Shown: one piece after another, positions 1-6,256 of the stretch
How the letters are laid out: each line of letters opens with the position of its first letter
Numbering within the stretch: position 1 is the stretch's first letter
From: Bacteroidales bacterium
GTDB taxonomy: Bacteria > Bacteroidota > Bacteroidia > Bacteroidales > UBA7960
NCBI GenBank assembly: GCA_003557805.1
Contig: PWNY01000209.1
Span: forward strand, 1 to 6,256
DNA: 6,256 nucleotides
Reading direction: 5' to 3'
Made by a program: the position numbers and the translations under genes
Notes under the pieces: generated by a model
What the model saw: only the letters and a program-made list of their open reading frames with translations
Told to the model about the DNA's origin: nothing
Databases searched by the model: none

Positions 1-1477
1 GAAAGAGTCCCTGCAGATATTCAACTCCCTTACACGCCGCAAGGAAAAATTCACCCCCCTTAATCCGCCATATACAGGTCTATACGTTTGCGGGCCGACT
101 GTTTACGGCGATGCCCATCTGGGTCATGCCAGGCCCGCAGTGACATTTGACCTTTTGTACAGGTATCTTAAACATTTGGGATACAGGGTCAGGTATGTAA
201 GAAATATTACAGATGTAGGGCACCTTGAGGATGATGCTGACCAGGGTGAGGACAAGATCGCAAAAAAGGCAAGGCTTGAAAAGCTTGAGCCAATGGAGGT
301 GGTTCAGTATTATGCCGACCGCTATCATAAGGATATGGACAGGATGAATGTACTGAGACCAAGTATTGAACCAAGGGCATCCGGCCATATTATTGAGCAG
401 ATAGAAATGGTAAAGGAGATATTAAATGCTGGCTTTGCTTATACTGTAAATGGCTCGGTATACTTTGATGTACAGGAATATAACAAAAAATATAATTACG
501 GTAAGCTCAGCGGGAGGAAACTGGAAGAGATGATGGCAGGTTACCGGGATATCGAAGGCCAGGATGAAAAAAGGCACCCGGCCGATTTTGCCCTCTGGAA
601 AAAGGCCTCTGCAGTTCATTTAATGAGATGGCCATCTCCATGGGGGGAGGGTTTCCCCGGCTGGCACCTGGAGTGTTCGGCAATGAGCACCAAGTACCTT
701 GGGGAGGAGTTTGATATTCATGGCGGGGGGATGGACCTTTTGTTCCCCCACCACGAGTGCGAGATAGCACAGTCAATTGCGGCCAACGGCAGGGAGTCTG
801 TACGTTACTGGATGCACAACAATATGGTAACCATTAACGGACAGAAGATGGGTAAGTCCCTCGGAAATTTCATAAGTCTGAGGGAGTTCTTTACTGGAGA
901 GCATAAAGGCCTGTACAGGGCATACTCCCCCCTTGTGATAAGGTTTTTTATACTGCAGGCACACTACAGGAGTACCCTGGATTTCAGCAATGAAGCACTG
1001 GATGCGGCTGAGAAGGGCCTTAAAAGGCTGCTGCAGGCAAAGGAAAACATTGGCAGGATAAAACCCTCCGGCACCTCAACTGCGAATGTTAGTGACATTG
1101 CTGAACGTTGCCACTCTGCAATGCTCGATGACCTGAACAGTCCCGTTGCACTGGCACACCTTTTCGAGGCGGCAAAGACAATAAACTCAGCGCTGGATGG
1201 CAGTATCAAACTGACCGGCAATGATATTGAGCTGCTTGACAATACATTTGAATTGTTCATTTCAGAAATATTCGGCCTTTATTCAAATAGTAACAGCCTC
1301 GGGGATGAACGCAAAGACAGGATTATAGACGGCCTTATGGGTATTGTTCTTGAGCTCCGCCAAAAGGCAAGGGAGAACAGGGACTGGGGCACTTCCGACA
1401 GGATAAGGGATACCCTTGGCAGGCTGAATATCAATATAAAGGATAATAAAGAGGGAAGCAGCTGGGAGTTAAATTAA
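1..1477 (+). CDS. cysS: Cysteinyl-tRNA synthetase (5' end cut by window edge)
   Basis: Cytoplasmic class I aminoacyl-tRNA synthetase that charges tRNA-Cys with cysteine using ATP. The reading frame is open from base 2 with no start codon in view, so the true start lies a few codons to the left. The 491 visible residues nearly equal the usual family length. Visible residues 28-45 hold the zinc-ligand Cys30 (YVCGPTVYG) and the HIGH-type motif HLGH (39-42). The other expected zinc ligands are Cys225 (WHLECSAM), His250 and Glu254 (FPHHECEIAQ), with the same 25-residue Cys-to-His spacing as I recall for the E. coli enzyme. The signature loop is KMGKS (282-286) instead of KMSKS, a variant I associate with Bacteroidota. 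A helical anticodon-binding DALR region and the usual C-terminal tail (RENRDWGTSDRIRD...) follow, ending at TAA. The gene looks intact and functional. The internal GTG at 140 is Val47, not the start. Confidence 0.97.
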   Translation, partial: KESLQIFNSLTRRKEKFTPLNPPYTGLYVCGPTVYGDAHLGHARPAVTFDLLYRYLKHLGYRVRYVRNITDVGHLEDDADQGEDKIAKKARLEKLEPMEVVQYYADRYHKDMDRMNVLRPSIEPRASGHIIEQIEMVKEILNAGFAYTVNGSVYFDVQEYNKKYNYGKLSGRKLEEMMAGYRDIEGQDEKRHPADFALWKKASAVHLMRWPSPWGEGFPGWHLECSAMSTKYLGEEFDIHGGGMDLLFPHHECEIAQSIAANGRESVRYWMHNNMVTINGQKMGKSLGNFISLREFFTGEHKGLYRAYSPLVIRFFILQAHYRSTLDFSNEALDAAEKGLKRLLQAKENIGRIKPSGTSTANVSDIAERCHSAMLDDLNSPVALAHLFEAAKTINSALDGSIKLTGNDIELLDNTFELFISEIFGLYSNSNSLGDERKDRIIDGLMGIVLELRQKARENRDWGTSDRIRDTLGRLNINIKDNKEGSSWELN

Positions 1478-1492
1478 TCGGGGATAACGAAA
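1478..1492 (+). promoter_or_regulatory. 15-base cysS-kinase gap with weak ribosome-binding site
   Basis: The only gap between genes in the window. It carries GGGG at 1480-1483, nine bases before the ATG at 1493. This is at best a weak Shine-Dalgarno element, as is normal in Bacteroidota. The gap is too short for a terminator or a promoter of its own, so the kinase is either co-transcribed with cysS or expressed from a promoter inside cysS. The gap length is a multiple of three, so both genes share a reading frame and are separated only by the TAA. Confidence 0.4.
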
Positions 1493-4471
1493 ATGTCTTT
1501 ATACAAATCATCCGGACATTCCAGTGTGAATAACGATAAGAACATCCTGAAGCAGGATCTTCAGAAGGAGAAGCATCTTAACAGGATACTTAAGGCTATA
1601 AGAAAGGTAAACCATCTTATAGTCAGGGAGCGTGACCCCGGAGTTTTGATACGGAAGGCGTCCAGGCTGATGGTGGAGGATATGGGTTACTTCAATGCCT
1701 GGATAGTGCTCCTGGATGAGGGAGGTGCTGTTAGCATGATGGCTTCCAGCGGAATGGGAGACGAGGCTGACAGCTTTGAAAAACAGCTCCGGGCAGGACA
1801 ACTGCCGCCCTGTGTACCCCAGGCCCTGTCAAAGGAAGATACAGTTGTGGTAGACGACCCGCCAAATGACTGTCCCCAATGCCCCCTTGCCGAAAATTAT
1901 AGCAACAGGTCAGGAATGTGCCAGAAAATATTTTTTGAAGACAGGGTCTTTGGCGCTGTTGTCGCATCCCTGCCATCAGAATTTTCCCGGAGCGAAGAAG
2001 AAAAGGGGCTGTTCAGAGAGCTTGCAATGGACGTGGGGCTGGCCCTTTATAATATTGATCTGGAAAAAGCAAGAGCCGAGTCTGAAGAAAAGCTCCAGCA
2101 AAGTGAGGAGAACCTGTACATAACCCTGCAATCAATCGGGGACGGTGTAATAGCTACCGATCTTGCGGGAAAGATAACCCGTATGAACCCTGTTGCCGAA
2201 CAGCTTACGGGCTGGAGCCTGGATGAAGCAATGGGCAGGCCCCTGCCCGAGGTGTTCCGGATATTTAACTCCCTTACCGGCAGATCAGTTGAGAACCCGG
2301 CCAGCATTGTGCTTAAAAGCGGAAAGACTGTTGGTATGGCAAACGACACCATGCTGGTGTCCAAAGACGGTGAAAGGTATCAGATTGCGGATTCTGCTGC
2401 CCCGATAACCAGCAAGGATGGAATTATAACAGGTGTGGTACTTGTATTTGCAGATGTCACCGGGAGCTACAGGCAGAAAGAGGAGCTCAAGGGGCTAAAG
2501 GAGAGGTACAAGGCAATATTCGATTATGCAAGCGATGCCATATTGATAATGGAGGACGGGGTGTTCACCGACTGCAATAAAAGAGCAATAGAACTCTTCG
2601 GCGGCAAACGTGAGGATATCATAAACCGTTCTCCTTATGAACTTTCCCCAGAAAAACAGCCCGGTGGCGAAATGTCCGAAGAGCTCTCCTTTGTATTGCT
2701 GAAACAGGCAGAAAGGGCTAAATCTGCTTTTTTTGAATGGCAACACCTGACTGTTGACGGTAAACCCTTTGATGCCGAGGTCAGCCTGAACATATTCGAG
2801 CTTGATGGCAAAAAACTGACCCTGTCAATTGTAAGGGACGTAACCCAGAGGAAGAAGGAGGAGTCCCTGCGGCAGGTTATATACAAAATTGCAGGATCGG
2901 TGGTCGCAAGCAAGAGTATTGAAGAACTGATATCGGATATCAGGTCTCATATTTCTTCCTATATCGAAACCACCAATTTTTACATCGCTCTTTATGACGA
3001 GAAGAGCAGCATGCTAAGCATCCCTTACGAAAAAGACGAAAAGGACAATATTGAAACATGGCCTGCAAAAGGTTCTGCAACCGGCCTTGTGGTTGAGGAA
3101 AAAAGAGCCTTGCTGTTAAAAAAGCCAGATATTTTGAAACTTATCGCCGAAGGCAGGATCAGGCAGGTGGGCAGCATGAGCGAGGTATGGCTTGGTGTGC
3201 CCCTTGTCAGCGGGGATGATGTAATTGGTGCTATTGTGGTACAGAACTACGACGATCCGGATACCTTCGACGAAGAGAGCATGGAGATCCTCGGTTTTGT
3301 ATCGAGCCAGATCAGTATGGCAATACAGAGGAAGAGGGCGGATGAGGATCTGATCAATGCGAAGAACAAGGCCGAAGAGAGCGACAGGTTAAAGACCGCA
3401 TTTTTGAACAACCTCTCGCACGAGATAAGAACTCCTCTCAATGCAATTATAGGTTTTTCCGAACTTCTGCGCAGCAACAGGTTTGACAAGGAAAAGGTCG
3501 ACCACCTGACAAACATCATATGCCAGAGCAGCAGCCAGTTACTCTCCGTAATTGATGACATCATTAATATGTCGACAATAGAGACCGGGCTTGCCGAAGC
3601 ACACCTCCACGAGTGTAATGTGGCCGAAGTGCTCAACAGCCTGTATTACCAGATGCAGCCCATTGCCGACGAAAAAGGACTGAAGTTCAGATTAAGCATT
3701 ATGCTCAAACCTGAAGAGGCAAGGGTGGTAACCGATCAGACAAAGCTGCTCCAGGTGCTCACCAACCTTACCCACAACGCCCTTAAGTTCACAAATGAAG
3801 GTCACGTTGAGGTCGGGTGCAGGAAAAGAGATGATGAGCTTCTATTTGTAGTTGCAGATACAGGTATGGGCATACCGGCCAGTGAAAGGGAGCTGGTTTT
3901 TGAACGTTTCATGCAGCTTGATAACGGCACTGAAAACTCAGGTATGGGCCTGGGACTTGCCATTTGCAAATCTTTCGTTGAGATGCTCGGAGGTAAGATA
4001 TGGCTGGAGTCGGATCCGGGCAAGGGGAGCATGTTCTTCTTCACCATACCTATTGAAAGCACCAGCAGGGATCAGTCTGTTACACCAAAAACAAGGGGGT
4101 TCAAGATATATGACAGGGTGAGGGTCCTGGTGGCAGAGGATGAGGAGCACAACTACGAGTTAACAAGGGTGCTGCTTGAAGAGCAGGATGTAGAGGTGCT
4201 GCACGCCTGGGACGGAGAGGAGGCGGTAAGGATTTGCGAGTCCAACAACGACATCAATATGGTGCTTATGGATATAAAAATGCCGGTAATGGACGGTCTT
4301 GAAGCCACAAAGGTCATCAAGGAAAAGAGACCTGATATTCCCGTAATCGCACTCACCGCATATGCACAGCCGGGCGACAGGGATAAGGCACTTAAGACAG
4401 GCTGTGATGATTACATTGCAAAACCAGTGAACATTGACAGCTTCAGGACACTGGTAAGAAAATACCTATAG
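1493..4471 (+). CDS. Soluble hybrid sensor histidine kinase (GAF-PAS-PAS-GAF-HisKA-HATPase-REC)
   Basis: A 992-residue two-component sensor that should autophosphorylate on His and pass the phosphate to its own receiver domain. I see no signal peptide or membrane helix, so it is probably cytosolic. Domains by rough residue: GAF with four cysteines (45-187); short helical linker (188-207); PAS (205-325, ending FADVTGSYRQKEE); PAS (336-456, ending IVRDVTQRKKEE); second GAF (468-612); HisKA with His643 in LSHEIRTPLN; HATPase_c with N-box Asn762 (THNALKF), G1 box DTGMGIP (789-795), F-box FERF (803-806) and G2 box GMGLGLAI (817-824); receiver (875-992) with acidic pocket Glu882/Asp883, phospho-acceptor Asp927 (LMDIKMP), Thr955 and Lys977. 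All catalytic residues are present. There is no HPt or DNA-binding domain, so phosphate must go to an unlinked HPt or regulator. The ATG at 1493 follows cysS directly and is the first in frame. The ligand is unknown. Confidence 0.95.
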   Translation: MSLYKSSGHSSVNNDKNILKQDLQKEKHLNRILKAIRKVNHLIVRERDPGVLIRKASRLMVEDMGYFNAWIVLLDEGGAVSMMASSGMGDEADSFEKQLRAGQLPPCVPQALSKEDTVVVDDPPNDCPQCPLAENYSNRSGMCQKIFFEDRVFGAVVASLPSEFSRSEEEKGLFRELAMDVGLALYNIDLEKARAESEEKLQQSEENLYITLQSIGDGVIATDLAGKITRMNPVAEQLTGWSLDEAMGRPLPEVFRIFNSLTGRSVENPASIVLKSGKTVGMANDTMLVSKDGERYQIADSAAPITSKDGIITGVVLVFADVTGSYRQKEELKGLKERYKAIFDYASDAILIMEDGVFTDCNKRAIELFGGKREDIINRSPYELSPEKQPGGEMSEELSFVLLKQAERAKSAFFEWQHLTVDGKPFDAEVSLNIFELDGKKLTLSIVRDVTQRKKEESLRQVIYKIAGSVVASKSIEELISDIRSHISSYIETTNFYIALYDEKSSMLSIPYEKDEKDNIETWPAKGSATGLVVEEKRALLLKKPDILKLIAEGRIRQVGSMSEVWLGVPLVSGDDVIGAIVVQNYDDPDTFDEESMEILGFVSSQISMAIQRKRADEDLINAKNKAEESDRLKTAFLNNLSHEIRTPLNAIIGFSELLRSNRFDKEKVDHLTNIICQSSSQLLSVIDDIINMSTIETGLAEAHLHECNVAEVLNSLYYQMQPIADEKGLKFRLSIMLKPEEARVVTDQTKLLQVLTNLTHNALKFTNEGHVEVGCRKRDDELLFVVADTGMGIPASERELVFERFMQLDNGTENSGMGLGLAICKSFVEMLGGKIWLESDPGKGSMFFFTIPIESTSRDQSVTPKTRGFKIYDRVRVLVAEDEEHNYELTRVLLEEQDVEVLHAWDGEEAVRICESNNDINMVLMDIKMPVMDGLEATKVIKEKRPDIPVIALTAYAQPGDRDKALKTGCDDYIAKPVNIDSFRTLVRKYL
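1811..1921 (+). other. Four-cysteine cluster in first GAF domain of the kinase
   Basis: Within the N-terminal GAF domain the cysteines are Cys107, Cys127, Cys130 and Cys143. They include a CPQCPLA motif (C-x2-C) preceded by an acidic VVDDPPND stretch. I recall a similar arrangement (PxC... CxxCPLA ...Y) in N-terminal GAF domains of other PAS-containing kinases from anaerobes, so the cluster is probably conserved. Metal or iron-sulfur binding, or thiol redox sensing, is an inference from spacing alone. Confidence 0.5.
4466..4471. other. Shared palindromic stop site CTATAG of two convergent genes
   Basis: The six bases CTATAG read identically on both strands. On the + strand they are Leu-TAG, ending the kinase; on the - strand they are Leu-TAG, ending the TolC gene. 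Both proteins therefore end in Tyr-Leu, and the genes overlap tail to tail by six bases. No intergenic space remains for a conventional terminator, so each transcript must run into the other gene or end by another route. Confidence 0.95.
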
Positions 4472-5782
4472 ATATTCAAATATCCTGCCGGACAGTCTCT
4501 TAAGGGAGATTTCCGCCAACTTGGCCTGGTACTGTACCGATACCAGCCTCTCTTCGGCCTCGAGGAGATTTTTCTGCACTTCCCTAAGCTCAATACCGGA
4601 GAGATCACCCAGGCGGTACCTTTCCATGGCGATTTCGAGAGTTTCATATGCAACGGAGAGGTTCTGGGTCTCCATTTCCATCAGCCTCAGGTTATTAAGG
4701 TATATATTATAGGTGGTTATAAGGTCTGCCCTGAGACTGTTTTCGGTATCCTCGTACCTCAGGCGGCTGTTCTCTTTCTCAATGGCTGCATTAGACATCC
4801 TTCTCCTTTGGTTGAGTCCGTCAAAAATATTGATGCCGACGGTTATTCCGTAGTTCATGCCAAAGGTCTGCTGGTCACTGAAACTTCCGCTCTGGTATGT
4901 ATTATGAGAGGCTGAATAAGCCGAGCTAAGTGTAACATAGGGGTATGACATGGACCGTACTATCTTTTTGTCGTATTCAGATATCTGCTGGTCCTTCTGT
5001 GCCATTTGTATCATACTGTTATTTTCCAGGGCAGAGGTCTCAAGCCCTTCAAATATTAGTATGTCATGAAGCGGAATGATGGTATCGGCTGTTTGCAGGT
5101 TTGTCCTGAGGTTTTCCAGTGCCATCAGTTCATTTAACCTGATCCTTGAGGCCCTGACAACCTCCTCCTGCCGTGTCATCCTTGAGCTGTCAGCATTAAG
5201 AAAGACCTCGGCCTGTAAAAGCTGAAGCTTCGACCCGGACCCCAGTAAAAACCTCTCTTCATCAATGCGAACCCTCTCACGTGAAAGCTCCACCGCGAAT
5301 TTCATATTGTTAAGCAGTCGCTGCTGCTGTATCAGATTGAAATATTCCGCGGTTATATTTGCGACCATGTTCTCTAGCGCCATTCTTGTGTTAAGTTCAC
5401 CCATCTCCTTTAGTGCCCCAAGCCTTTCATAGCTTGTCTGCACCCTGAAGCCGTCAAATATTGTCCATCCAAGCCCCAGGTTTGCATTGGCTGCTGTATT
5501 GTGTATGTTGCGCATTGACGACTGCTGTCCGTCAAAATCGGTGCGGTCGGTATTGGTATTTGTACCGGAGTACTGGGTGCGAAGGTCAACCGAAGGCAAA
5601 AAGCCTGCATTACCAAGACTGAAGTTGTTTGAACTTATCTCCTGCTGGTTTCTGGCAATCCTGAGTGAAAAATTGTTCTCTATACCTGTGGCCAGAATCT
5701 CCTGCAGGCTCATTTGAACCGGCTGGGCCTGGCCTGCAATTGCGAAAAGCACCAGCAGGAAACTAAATATCTGTCGCTTCAT
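4466..5782 (-). CDS. TolC-family outer membrane efflux protein
   Basis: A 438-residue outer membrane channel of the outer membrane efflux protein family, expected to form a trimeric beta-barrel and periplasmic tunnel serving an RND pump. The N-terminus is a clear signal peptide: MKRQ, a hydrophobic core (IFSFLLVLFAIA), and AGQA with likely cleavage after Ala19. I see no lipobox cysteine. Two tandem repeats typical of the family are visible. FLPSVDL (61-67) pairs with YPYVTLSS (280-287); GLGWTIFDGFR (103-113) pairs with GITVGINIFDGLNQ (312-325); ERFLLGSGSKLQLLQAE (176-192) pairs with ERYRLGDLSGIELREVQ (387-403). Length is normal and the gene looks complete. The ATG at 5782 overlaps the end of the pump gene by 20 bases, suggesting an operon with translational coupling. 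The substrate cannot be inferred. A TolC-type export channel for a type I secretion system is less likely given the RND neighbour. Confidence 0.93.
   Translation of the reverse strand: MKRQIFSFLLVLFAIAGQAQPVQMSLQEILATGIENNFSLRIARNQQEISSNNFSLGNAGFLPSVDLRTQYSGTNTNTDRTDFDGQQSSMRNIHNTAANANLGLGWTIFDGFRVQTSYERLGALKEMGELNTRMALENMVANITAEYFNLIQQQRLLNNMKFAVELSRERVRIDEERFLLGSGSKLQLLQAEVFLNADSSRMTRQEEVVRASRIRLNELMALENLRTNLQTADTIIPLHDILIFEGLETSALENNSMIQMAQKDQQISEYDKKIVRSMSYPYVTLSSAYSASHNTYQSGSFSDQQTFGMNYGITVGINIFDGLNQRRRMSNAAIEKENSRLRYEDTENSLRADLITTYNIYLNNLRLMEMETQNLSVAYETLEIAMERYRLGDLSGIELREVQKNLLEAEERLVSVQYQAKLAEISLKRLSGRIFEYL
4471..4484. repeat. Short AT-rich inverted repeat at the convergent gene end
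   Basis: GATATT, a two-base CA spacer, then AATATC: a perfect inverted repeat with 6-base arms, starting on the last base of the kinase stop codon and lying in the last codons of the TolC gene. The arms are AT-rich, the loop is too small for a stable hairpin, and no T-run follows, so it is not a convincing terminator. It may be chance in coding sequence. Confidence 0.35.
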
Positions 5783-6256
5783 TTTCTTCTTCTATATTTT
5801 TTGAGTCAGATGAAATATAAGTATAAACGGCAGGTACCACGAAGAGGGTAAGGAATGTCGAAAGTATAAGCCCCCCTATTACTGCAACACCCATTGCCAT
5901 CCTTCCCTGGGCACCTTCACCAAGACCAAGTGTCAGTGGCATTACACCAAGAATCGTTGAGAGGCTGGTCATCAAAATGGGCCTGAAACGTGCAGCTGCT
6001 GCAAATTTTATAGCTTCCAGCTTTCTCATGCCACCCTGTTTTCTCTGGTTGGCAAACTCCACCATCAAAATTCCGTTTTTAGATACAAGCCCGATCAGCA
6101 TTATTATACCTATCTGGCTGAAGATATTCATGGTAACGCCAAAGTACCACATAAAAACCAGTGCTCCTGTCATCGCAAGCGGAACGGTCATCATCACTAT
6201 CAGTGGATCCTTGAAGCTCTCAAATTGGGCCGAAAGCACAAGGAAGATCAGTACAA
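5763..6256 (-). CDS. RND-family efflux pump, C-terminal part (AcrB/HAE1-like; 5' end outside window)
   Basis: The last 163 complete codons of an inner membrane resistance-nodulation-division transporter, a proton-driven drug or solute exporter. The frame stays open to the window edge; the GTG at 6239 is an internal Val in LVLSAQFESF, not the start. The visible part runs from the end of TM8, by analogy with AcrB, through TM9 (DPLIVMMTVPLAMTGALVF), TM10 (MLIGLVSKNGILMVEFANQ), the cytoplasmic loop with RFRPILMTSLSTILGVMPL leading into TM11, and TM12 (GGLILSTFLTLFVVPAVY). It ends in a short acidic tail (SKNIEEENEATDI). The KNGILMVEFAN text fits the hydrophobe/amphiphile (HAE1) branch rather than the heavy-metal branch. 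The proton-relay Asp pair of TM4 lies outside the window. The TolC gene begins inside its last 20 bases, and a periplasmic adaptor gene is expected upstream. Substrate unknown. Confidence 0.93.
   Translation of the reverse strand, partial: VLIFLVLSAQFESFKDPLIVMMTVPLAMTGALVFMWYFGVTMNIFSQIGIIMLIGLVSKNGILMVEFANQRKQGGMRKLEAIKFAAAARFRPILMTSLSTILGVMPLTLGLGEGAQGRMAMGVAVIGGLILSTFLTLFVVPAVYTYISSDSKNIEEENEATDI
5783..5792 (-). promoter_or_regulatory. Purine-rich possible ribosome-binding site for the TolC gene
   Basis: Read on the - strand, the ten bases GAAGAAGAAA directly precede the ATG at 5782. The tract resembles a weak Shine-Dalgarno sequence but also encodes part of the acidic tail (EEENE) of the upstream pump, so codon constraint alone could explain it. 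It lies inside the pump gene, consistent with translation of the channel being coupled to translation of the pump. Confidence 0.35.

Noticed and set aside
140..142. GTG at 140 as the start of cysS
   Set aside because: The frame is open upstream and encodes the essential N-terminal Cys30 and HLGH motifs, so this GTG is an internal Val.
1243..1250. TACATTTG, matching the Bacteroidota -7 consensus TAnnTTTG, inside cysS as a possible kinase promoter
   Set aside because: No TTTG-like -33 element at suitable spacing was found, and the bases simply encode Asn-Thr-Phe-Glu. Chance matches to such a short pattern are common.
964..1260. 98-codon open frame on the - strand, opposite the 3' half of cysS
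   Set aside because: Ser/Ala/Leu-rich shadow of the conserved synthetase with no family resemblance.
3247..3636. 129-codon open frame on the - strand, opposite the kinase's second GAF and HisKA region
   Set aside because: It lies wholly opposite a well-supported conserved domain region. The translation is low-complexity (Ser/Leu-rich) with no recognisable domain, as expected from a shadow frame.
4471..4484. GATATT-CA-AATATC as a bidirectional transcription terminator
   Set aside because: Two-base loop, AT-only stem apart from one G-C pair, and no U-tract on either side. Not enough to call a terminator.
6237..6239. GTG (- strand) at 6239 as the start of a small membrane protein
   Set aside because: The frame continues to the window edge with typical RND sequence (FLVLSAQFESF), so the gene is a cut full-size pump and not a short gene.

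Overview
The window looks like ordinary chromosomal DNA of a Bacteroidota bacterium, probably Bacteroidales or Marinilabiliales-like. This rests on remembered family resemblance: the cysteinyl-tRNA synthetase has the KMGKS signature loop and text typical of that phylum, starts lack strong Shine-Dalgarno sites, and the exported protein has a Q-A-Q-type signal-peptide end. No database search was possible. Coding density is close to 100 percent, with one 15-base gap and two gene overlaps. There is no RNA gene, CRISPR array, mobile element or long non-coding stretch.

Layout. The left part (about 1-1477, + strand) is cysS, missing only its first few codons. Fifteen bases later and in the same reading frame comes a large soluble hybrid sensor histidine kinase (1493-4471, + strand). 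Its domain order is Cys-rich GAF, PAS, PAS, GAF, HisKA, HATPase_c, receiver. On the opposite strand, reading leftward, are the C-terminal end of an RND (AcrB/HAE1-like) efflux pump (6256-5763, cut by the window edge) and a TolC-family outer membrane channel (5782-4466). The channel's start overlaps the pump's end by 20 bases.

The kinase and the TolC gene converge and overlap by six bases in the palindrome CTATAG, which supplies the stop codon of both genes.

How the genes relate. The pump and channel are two parts of a tripartite drug/solute exporter; the periplasmic adaptor is expected upstream of the pump, outside the window. The kinase sits directly downstream of cysS and may share its transcript. 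It has no DNA-binding output and no HPt domain, so its signalling partner must be encoded elsewhere. Nothing ties it functionally to the pump beyond adjacency. No undescribed system was found. The points most worth checking are the four-cysteine cluster in the kinase's first GAF domain and the stop-on-stop convergent overlap.
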